53,107 bases of DNA from an uncultured Planctomycetaceae bacterium (GTDB lineage: Bacteria; Planctomycetota; Planctomycetia; Pirellulales; UBA1268). The stretch spans positions 1-53,107 of the forward strand of contig CAJXFK010000008.1 of assembly GCA_913052575.1 (NCBI GenBank). Reading direction: 5' to 3'. Position 1 is the first letter of the stretch, and each line of letters begins with the position of its first letter. Below are positions 48,060 through 53,107 of this stretch, one piece after another. Position numbers and translations under genes: made by a program. The notes below the pieces were generated by a model. The model was not told the origin of the DNA. It did not search any database and worked only from the letters and a program-made list of their open reading frames with translations.

Positions 48060-48695
48060 ATGCAACAAGTGATTCAAAGACTCATCGGGGCGCTCCAGCG
48101 AAGTTTTGATCTCTTGCTCAACACGCCAACGGGTCGGCTGGTAGGAGTCGGGTTACTTGTCCTCGTGGTTCTGGCATTGCTTACACGTAAGGTAGTCAGA
48201 TTATTTCAGAAGCCTCGCGAGGTTTCACTTGTTGATCCGTTACGAGTGGTTGATCTGTCAAACGAAGCTCTTGGGGCAACGTCGAGGTTAGACTTGAAGG
48301 TGCATAATCTGCCCGTTCGGTTAGGTGTTGTGGTCTTGGCGCCACTTGGGCGTATAGAACTCCCTGATGAAGATGAATTACCTTCCATTCTAGATGGACT
48401 GGTCCCCGGGCTTGGGGCTTTTATCGCGATTGATAAACCGATTATTCGAACCTGGTCCAATCAGGTCAGTGTCGGTGGCTTTGCGAATAATCTCGCTCTT
48501 CATATGCAAGTTGAAAACCAGGACCTCACCGAGACGCCGTGGTGTCTTGTTGCTGGGAAAACAAAAAGACCGGATGGGCTTTTGCTCGTGACACTTGTAC
48601 TCGCTGCTGCTATGCCGAATCGTCTTGGTGTTATTCGATTGGAAGATGAGTCACAATGGATGCAGGCTATACAGGTGAGCCCATCGGGAAGTTAG
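48060..48695 (+). CDS. Hypothetical single-pass membrane protein
   Basis: A 211-residue protein with one membrane helix near the N-terminus (RLVGVGLLVLVVLALLTRKVVRLF), then a soluble region of about 165 residues. It contains DLKVHNLPVRLGVVVLAPLGRIELPDEDELPSILDGLVPGLGAFIAIDKPIIRTW and ends VIRLEDESQWMQAIQV. I recognise no catalytic motif. It starts 77 bases from the divergent glgX start and is followed after a 106-base gap by purM. It looks like a planctomycete-restricted protein; no function is proposed. Confidence 0.72.
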   Translation: MQQVIQRLIGALQRSFDLLLNTPTGRLVGVGLLVLVVLALLTRKVVRLFQKPREVSLVDPLRVVDLSNEALGATSRLDLKVHNLPVRLGVVVLAPLGRIELPDEDELPSILDGLVPGLGAFIAIDKPIIRTWSNQVSVGGFANNLALHMQVENQDLTETPWCLVAGKTKRPDGLLLVTLVLAAAMPNRLGVIRLEDESQWMQAIQVSPSGS

Positions 48696-48801
48696 GGAAC
48701 TGACTGCTGGAATCTCTGCGAACTGGGTATGAGGAGAGGGTTCTTTCCGATTGATTGCCGGCAGGGGTTGCAGCAATTTGGCGTCGCGGGAAGATAACAG
48801 A

Positions 48802-49875
48802 GTGAGTGGTGCAACATATTCAAGTGCTGGTGTCGATCTTGCCCTTTATGAAAAGGCAATGGAGAAGCTGCCTGCGCATATGAGAAGAACGCAGTGCCCT
48901 CGTGTGATGAGTAAAGAAGGTGGGTTTGCGGCCATCTTTCAATTGCAGCTACAGGGTCTTTTCGCACGACAGTATGAGGATCCACTGTTGATCTCATGTA
49001 CTGATGGCGTCGGCACGAAACTCAAGGTCGCGTGCACGACTGGGGTTCATCACACTGTTGGTATCGATCTTGTTGCCATGAGCGTGAACGATCTGCTCTG
49101 CACAGGCGCTGAGCCATTATTCTTCCTTGACTACGTAGCGCTTTCACATGACGATCCAGAAAGGCTCGAGGAGATCGTCCGGGGTATTGCAGATGCGTGT
49201 GTGGAGTCAGACTGTGCGCTGGTTGGTGGCGAGACCGCAATACTTCCGGATCTGTATGCTCGAGGTGACTATGATCTCGCAGGATTCTGCGTTGGTGTCG
49301 TTGAACGAAAGCGACTTATTGATGGAAGTCAAATCCAGGAGGGAGATGTCGCTGTTGGCATCGCCTCATCGGGGTTTCATTCAAATGGATATAGCCTGAT
49401 TCGAAAAGTGGTCTTTGATATAGCCGGACTCACAAAAGATGATGTTGTTCCCGAATGTGACAACATGACTGTCGCAGATATTCTTCTTTCGCCGACCCAG
49501 CTCTATGCACGACCAATTCGATCGGTATTACGACATTATCGAGTAAAGCAGGTTGTGCACGGGATTGCTCATATTACAGGAGGCGGACTTGAGGAAAACC
49601 TTGCACGAATTGTGCCTCCAACAATCCAGATTCAAATTGAACGAACGAGCTGGGAAGTTCCATCTGTATTTCGATGGCTTCAGCAACTTGGTGCTATTGA
49701 ACAGCAAGAAATGAACCGTGTATTTAATATGGGCATTGGTATGGTGTTAGTAGTGTCCCCTCACTTTGTTGACAGCATTCAGCATCAACTCTCAGATATG
49801 GGTATGACTTCGTGGAAACTCGGTACTGCGATTGCCGCGCATGAGGAAGAAGATCGAGTCGTTCTCTGCGAATAG
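48802..49875 (+). CDS. purM: Phosphoribosylformylglycinamidine cyclo-ligase (AIR synthetase)
   Basis: A 357-residue PurM, which closes the imidazole ring of AIR in purine biosynthesis with ATP. Motifs: TYSSAGVDLALYEKA at the N-terminus, DGVGTKLKVA (ATP/metal Asp), GIDLVAMSVNDLLCTGAEPLFFLDYVA, ALVGGETAILPDLYARGDYDLAGFCVGVVER, and HGIAHITGGGLEENLARIVP. The GTG at 48802 (VSGATYSSAGVD), preceded by GGGAAG, gives the usual N-terminus; the track's ATG at 48751 adds 17 residues. It is a single purine gene without other pur neighbours, as is common in planctomycetes. Confidence 0.96.
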   Translation: MSGATYSSAGVDLALYEKAMEKLPAHMRRTQCPRVMSKEGGFAAIFQLQLQGLFARQYEDPLLISCTDGVGTKLKVACTTGVHHTVGIDLVAMSVNDLLCTGAEPLFFLDYVALSHDDPERLEEIVRGIADACVESDCALVGGETAILPDLYARGDYDLAGFCVGVVERKRLIDGSQIQEGDVAVGIASSGFHSNGYSLIRKVVFDIAGLTKDDVVPECDNMTVADILLSPTQLYARPIRSVLRHYRVKQVVHGIAHITGGGLEENLARIVPPTIQIQIERTSWEVPSVFRWLQQLGAIEQQEMNRVFNMGIGMVLVVSPHFVDSIQHQLSDMGMTSWKLGTAIAAHEEEDRVVLCE

Positions 49876-50088
49876 TGACGACTGCGGAGTTAGCTGCAAA
49901 AGTCTCATTGGGCAGAGTTTGAAGGTAAGAACAAGAGCCATTTCGTTCTGTACGGTTACCTTTTTTGTCGTGATTTCAATAATTTTTTCGTACGAGGCAT
50001 TGTTGCGGGCGTGGTCAATATTTCTGAAGAGTCGTGATGCACGAATGAACCTCGATGGATGTGTTTCTCAGTGTTACAGGGAAAACTG
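49876..50088. other. Intergenic gap without a recognisable gene
   Basis: About 210 bases between purM and the aldose-epimerase-fold gene. The 49832..50089 ORF overlaps purM and has no family-like content. The ribosome site AGGGAAA for the next gene lies at its end. No terminator hairpin was convincing. Confidence 0.45.
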
Positions 50089-51255
50089 ATGGTAAATAAG
50101 GAAATATATGGACAACCAAGTTTTGTTCTAGAGAATGAACTTGTTTCGCTTGCAATCACAAAACTTGGCGGGCATATGGCACCAGTTGTATTTGGGGCTG
50201 CCAATGACCGACAGATCTGTCCTTATTACATCAGCCCCTGGCAAGATGAGAACCATGCGGACATGCCGGCCGAAGTCCTTGTTCCGTTGCGAGGAGACTT
50301 CTTTTGTTTGCCTTTTGGTGGGAACGCGATTCGCTATCAGAATCAGAAACATCCGGTTCACGGTGAGACGGCCACAGCTGAATGGACATTTGTAGATTCC
50401 GAGGAAGTGGAGTCGGGAATCTCGAGATTGAGACTGGTGCTTGATACAAATGTCAGGAAAGGACGAGTCACAAAAGAAGTTACGTTACGCGATGGACACC
50501 CCGTGGTTTATCAGCGACATTGCGTCGAACACTTTGTGGGACCAACCCCCGTTGGACACCACGCTATTCTCGCGATGCCGGATGAAGAAGGGACCTTTGC
50601 GATTTCTACGAGCCCCTTTCGGCTCGGTATGACCAATCCTGGTGTCTTTGGTGATCCGGCAGCGGGAGAGTATCAGATGCTGGCGGAAGGGAAGACCTTC
50701 TGCGATCTACGGGAAATCCCAACACTTTTCAGAGATCCAGCAGTGGTCGATTGTTCGCGGCTGCCGCTTCGCCGCGGATTCACGGATCTCTTCGCCGTGG
50801 TCGCTGACGCGGAATCATTGTCTGGCAAGCCGGCTTGGACTGCTGCCGTCAACACGAGCGAGAACTGGGCTTGGTTTTCTTTGCGGAATCAAAAGAAATT
50901 GCCAATGACTGCTTTCTGGCTCGAGAACCATGGTCGGCATTCCTTTCCTTGGAATGGCCGTAACCAATGTCTTGGCGTAGAAGATGTCTGTAGTTATTTT
51001 GCTGAAGGCATAGCTGCTTCTGCAAGTGCGAATCTGCTGACAGAGCAGGGCATCGCCACAGCACTTGATTGTACGGATGACTCCCCGCTTGATATTCGAA
51101 GTATTCAGGCAGCAGTACCCGTTCCCGTAGGATTTGACCGTGTAGCCCACATAGATTTTGGAGATGAATGTCTCAGGCTGGTCTCAGGCAGCGGCCTGAC
51201 CGTTGAGGTTACTGTAGATCATTCGTTTGTACTCGGTGACGAAAGTTGTCGGTAG
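50089..51255 (+). CDS. Aldose 1-epimerase-fold protein
   Basis: A 388-residue protein with the galactose-mutarotase-like supersandwich pattern. The segments are FVLENELVSLAITKLGGHMAPVVF, RGDFFCLPFGGNAIRYQNQKHPVHGETATAEW (with the HG-E region), KGRVTKEVTLRDGHPVVYQRHCVEHF and PTPVGHHAILAMPDEEG, whose GHH could provide the catalytic His. The C-terminal Glu expected of GalM-type enzymes is not obvious. Start ATG at 50089 follows AGGGAAA; the track's earlier ATG adds 10 residues. It stands between purM and DUF1559, so no pathway can be deduced. The fold call is moderate. Confidence 0.62.
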   Translation: MVNKEIYGQPSFVLENELVSLAITKLGGHMAPVVFGAANDRQICPYYISPWQDENHADMPAEVLVPLRGDFFCLPFGGNAIRYQNQKHPVHGETATAEWTFVDSEEVESGISRLRLVLDTNVRKGRVTKEVTLRDGHPVVYQRHCVEHFVGPTPVGHHAILAMPDEEGTFAISTSPFRLGMTNPGVFGDPAAGEYQMLAEGKTFCDLREIPTLFRDPAVVDCSRLPLRRGFTDLFAVVADAESLSGKPAWTAAVNTSENWAWFSLRNQKKLPMTAFWLENHGRHSFPWNGRNQCLGVEDVCSYFAEGIAASASANLLTEQGIATALDCTDDSPLDIRSIQAAVPVPVGFDRVAHIDFGDECLRLVSGSGLTVEVTVDHSFVLGDESCR

Positions 51256-51282
51256 ACAACAAAGCCTTTGCAATAATTTCCG

Positions 51283-52221
51283 TTATTTCACCAACTGGCC
51301 GTCTGCCATTCCCGCTAAGTTATTCAGGGTGTCCTGATCAATGTCAAAAGTGAGTCCACGGACTGCTCCATCGGCAGTTGCAAACATGACAACACCAGGG
51401 TGAAGGCTCGTGAACAGTGGTTTGGTGCGGCTTGGGGTGTCGCCCAAACCGTTCAGTACAGGCCACCCTTCGGCACCAAGCCAAGTAATGACACCGGTAT
51501 TCTCACCAAATAAAAGGGTGTTGCTTGTGCCGTCGCGAGCATGCCTGAGAGAGCGAGGAATCCTGTTTATAAATAAGCCGGCATATTGTTTTTCCGATGG
51601 TGTATTTCCAGCCTTGCCTGACACACCCACATAATTGGATCGCCCATAGTCTTTTTCTTTACGCCCTCTAATTTCTACTCGTATACCGTCCGCAGTTTCG
51701 TAGGTAAATGTTGTGTCGATACAAATGTCATAAGGACCTAGGAGTGCTGAGGGGCATAGAAAAACACTTGGTTGGGTAGATGCTGCTTCCTTTGTGGATT
51801 TGCCAGCTGCCCAATGTCCGAAATAGTTCTGTCCGGGATACTTACGAGAATGTTGACGAAGAAGAAGTGGATTCAGCTTGTCCTGTGTGCCACTTTCTTC
51901 AGTAAAGCTTAGAAGTACTGGTAGCATGCCAATGTTCGAAAAATCGAACTGCCAGGGAGGCGCCTCGGCTGCATCGTTCGATCCATTTCCGTTTATATCC
52001 CATGGCCCGAGGAAGCCTATTGGTAGTCGACGATGAAGAGAGTCATAGGCGTTGGCAGCGAGCGCAATCTGTTTGAGATTACTGCTGCACGCGATCCTTC
52101 TCGATGCACCACGAGCTGTTTGGACGGTTGGAAGAAGCAGTGCCACTAGAATACCGATAATGGCAATGACCACGAGTAATTCGATGAGGGTGAATCCCTT
52201 TGTGACGCGGTATACAGACAC
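51283..52221 (-). CDS. DUF1559 prepilin-type protein
   Basis: A 312-residue planctomycete-type pseudopilin. The N-terminus has the class III/type IV prepilin leader KGFTLIELLVVIAIIGILVALLLPTVQ, to be cleaved before the Phe and N-methylated. It is followed by the DUF1559 head ASRRIACSSNLKQIALAANAYDSLHRRLPIGF and tail motifs DGTSNTLLFGENTG and HPGVVMFATADGAVRGL. It begins at GTG after GAGGG. These proteins are present in dozens of copies in planctomycetes, export-linked, of unknown precise role. The 3' end lies 27 bases from the convergent aldose-epimerase-like gene. Confidence 0.95.
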   Translation of the reverse strand: MSVYRVTKGFTLIELLVVIAIIGILVALLLPTVQTARGASRRIACSSNLKQIALAANAYDSLHRRLPIGFLGPWDINGNGSNDAAEAPPWQFDFSNIGMLPVLLSFTEESGTQDKLNPLLLRQHSRKYPGQNYFGHWAAGKSTKEAASTQPSVFLCPSALLGPYDICIDTTFTYETADGIRVEIRGRKEKDYGRSNYVGVSGKAGNTPSEKQYAGLFINRIPRSLRHARDGTSNTLLFGENTGVITWLGAEGWPVLNGLGDTPSRTKPLFTSLHPGVVMFATADGAVRGLTFDIDQDTLNNLAGMADGQLVK

Positions 52222-52346
52222 TGGGTACCCTCGAGATTCAGAATGCGTTTTTGGGCTTCTTCATAATAGGTGCTTGAACGCTCATTAGAATATAATTCGT
52301 ATGAGACCATTACGCATTGGGGAAAAATATTTACGGGAATCATTCT

Positions 52347-52383
52347 TGGTATCAGAGAAACAATTTCTGGTATTAAAGAAACA
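52347..52383. repeat. 21-bp-period imperfect direct repeat upstream of DUF1559 gene
   Basis: TGGTATCAGAGAAACA (52347-52362) recurs as TGGTATTAAAGAAACA (52368-52383), 14 of 16 bases identical. It lies about 125-160 bases upstream of the DUF1559 GTG. The two-helical-turn spacing would suit a dimeric regulator. The rest of 52222-52471 has no gene-like ORF. Confidence 0.55.
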
Positions 52384-52471
52384 TGTCTGATCACGTGAGC
52401 GTACTATTATGTGTGATATTGAGATCGAAACTCTGGCTAAGGCTCTGAGGTAGACCTGTTGAGTAGGGGTC

Positions 52472-53107
52472 TTACGGTGTAAGGCGATGAGGTTTGGTTT
52501 CTGCTGCCTTCCATGCACGTTCAATAAATTCAACAAGTGGTGCTGGGTCGGCAAGTGAATGTGGATGGTGGCCGACACCAGGTTTTCGAATCACCCGTAT
52601 TGTTCCACCAAGTTTGGTGTATTGCATCTCTGCGATATTGGTGTTTTCAGATGGGGGTACGACTGTATCTTCTTGACCGATGACATGAATGATTGGGATG
52701 TTTTCTTTTGCTAAAACATGTAACCGATTGAGAGGCCCGTTGCTGTATGTGACGGCTTCATCGTGTGAAAGACTATAAGCCTTGAGGCACGTTTCCCACG
52801 CATTTGAACCCGGCCCCTGTTTTCCAGCCCGTGTGCCACCGGGCCAACTTCTGAAATCCATGACTGGTGCATCAGCATAGATAGCAGTAACACTATCTGG
52901 ATTCGCTAGTGCCCAGTTGTAAACAAAAAGTCCACCACGACTCATGCCTTCGAGGACAGGTCGTGGTGAAAAGTCATGCTGTGTGACCAGTTTTTTGTAA
53001 AATCGACTTCCGATATGGATGGCCTCCTCGTTTCCGAAGAGATTGCCGACGTCGCAGAATGCAAGATGATATCCACGATTGACCATGGCGAGGTCGAACT
53101 GTGGCTT
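52472..53107 (-). CDS. Alpha/beta hydrolase (truncated at the window edge)
   Basis: The frame stays open past the track's ATG (53086) to the right edge, and the residues beyond (KPQFDLA) read into the domain, so the gene probably starts outside. Visible features of a prolyl-oligopeptidase/esterase-type serine hydrolase are the nucleophile elbow LEGMSRGGLFVYNWA, the Asp in VIGQEDTVVPPSEN, and the His in KPGVGHHPHSL, ending in a C-terminal helix. Planctomycete enzymes of this shape are often secreted carbohydrate-esterase-like proteins; the N-terminus is needed to know. Partial protein of 204 or more residues. Confidence 0.8.
   Translation of the reverse strand, partial: KPQFDLAMVNRGYHLAFCDVGNLFGNEEAIHIGSRFYKKLVTQHDFSPRPVLEGMSRGGLFVYNWALANPDSVTAIYADAPVMDFRSWPGGTRAGKQGPGSNAWETCLKAYSLSHDEAVTYSNGPLNRLHVLAKENIPIIHVIGQEDTVVPPSENTNIAEMQYTKLGGTIRVIRKPGVGHHPHSLADPAPLVEFIERAWKAAETKPHRLTP

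Noticed and set aside
49832-50089. Small forward ORF between purM and the epimerase-like gene
   Set aside because: Overlaps the purM end, has one hydrophobic patch but no start signal or recognisable family.
1-53107. tRNA, rRNA, transposon, integrase or CRISPR signals
   Set aside because: No T-loop-like GGTTCRANYCC with matching arms, no transposase motifs, no terminal inverted repeats and no regular repeat-spacer arrays were seen on reading both strands.

Overview
The window reads as a chromosomal segment of a planctomycete, probably a marine or aquatic Pirellulales-like lineage. The markers are a DUF1559 prepilin-like protein, a DUF1080 (3-keto-disaccharide hydrolase type) secreted protein, two formylglycine sulfatases, a Tat-exported Gfo/Idh/MocA oxidoreductase, secreted FAD-dependent oxidoreductase and LamG-like proteins, and moderate GC by eye. 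No rRNA, tRNA, CRISPR array, insertion sequence, integrase or phage gene was recognised. The genes are intact, apart from one cut by the right edge and one possible short relic.

Layout. 0.2-4.7 kb (minus strand): TPMT-family methyltransferase, SRPBCC protein, lipoprotein-type peroxiredoxin overlapping a DUF502 membrane protein, an SDF dicarboxylate symporter with an unusual exported insert, and an FMN-binding PNPOx-like protein. 4.8-10.9 kb: DUF1080 protein, a shared terminator, ammonium transporter, and a giant MscS/MscK-type channel with a CAA microsatellite. 11.1-14.6 kb: the ergothioneine-type enzyme EgtD followed by an OpuC/EgtUV-type ABC importer (ATPase plus a fused permease-binding protein). 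14.65-20.2 kb: a tight six-gene minus-strand sugar-acid operon (UxaE-like epimerase, TIM-barrel isomerase, FucU mutarotase, aldo-keto reductase, fuconolactonase-like hydrolase, zinc MDR dehydrogenase). It is transcribed away from an AraC regulator that has a 21-bp-spaced direct repeat next to it. 21.2-25.8 kb: M29-like aminopeptidase relative, HrpB helicase and an overlapping orphan gene. 25.8-30 kb: a second catabolic operon with two unrelated 2-hydroxyacid dehydrogenases, a KDG-kinase-like PfkB protein and a secreted orphan.

30-42 kb is an export-rich carbohydrate region: Tat-exported Gfo/Idh/MocA protein, a fused carbohydrate-esterase/sulfatase, a secreted LamG-like protein, a membrane FMN-binding electron-transfer protein coupled to its flavinyltransferase ApbE, a second sulfatase and a large secreted FAD-dependent oxidoreductase. 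42-53.1 kb: TauE/SafE exporter, a minus-strand group (His-rich lipoprotein, secreted CxxC protein, DUF1802, membrane protein), glycogen debranching GlgX, a small membrane protein, PurM, an aldose-epimerase-fold protein, DUF1559 pseudopilin and a truncated alpha/beta hydrolase.

How it fits together. Sulfatases, the esterase-sulfatase fusion and the secreted oxidoreductase suit breakdown of sulfated, acylated algal polysaccharides. The FucU/dehydrogenase/lactonase operon and the keto-acid dehydrogenase/kinase operon could handle the released deoxy sugars by oxidation without early phosphorylation. The most interesting candidates are the EgtD-importer cluster, the six-gene fuconate-like operon that lacks any visible dehydratase or aldolase, the ApbE/double-FMN membrane protein, and the esterase-sulfatase fusion. 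All functional statements come from reading motifs by eye; no database search was run.
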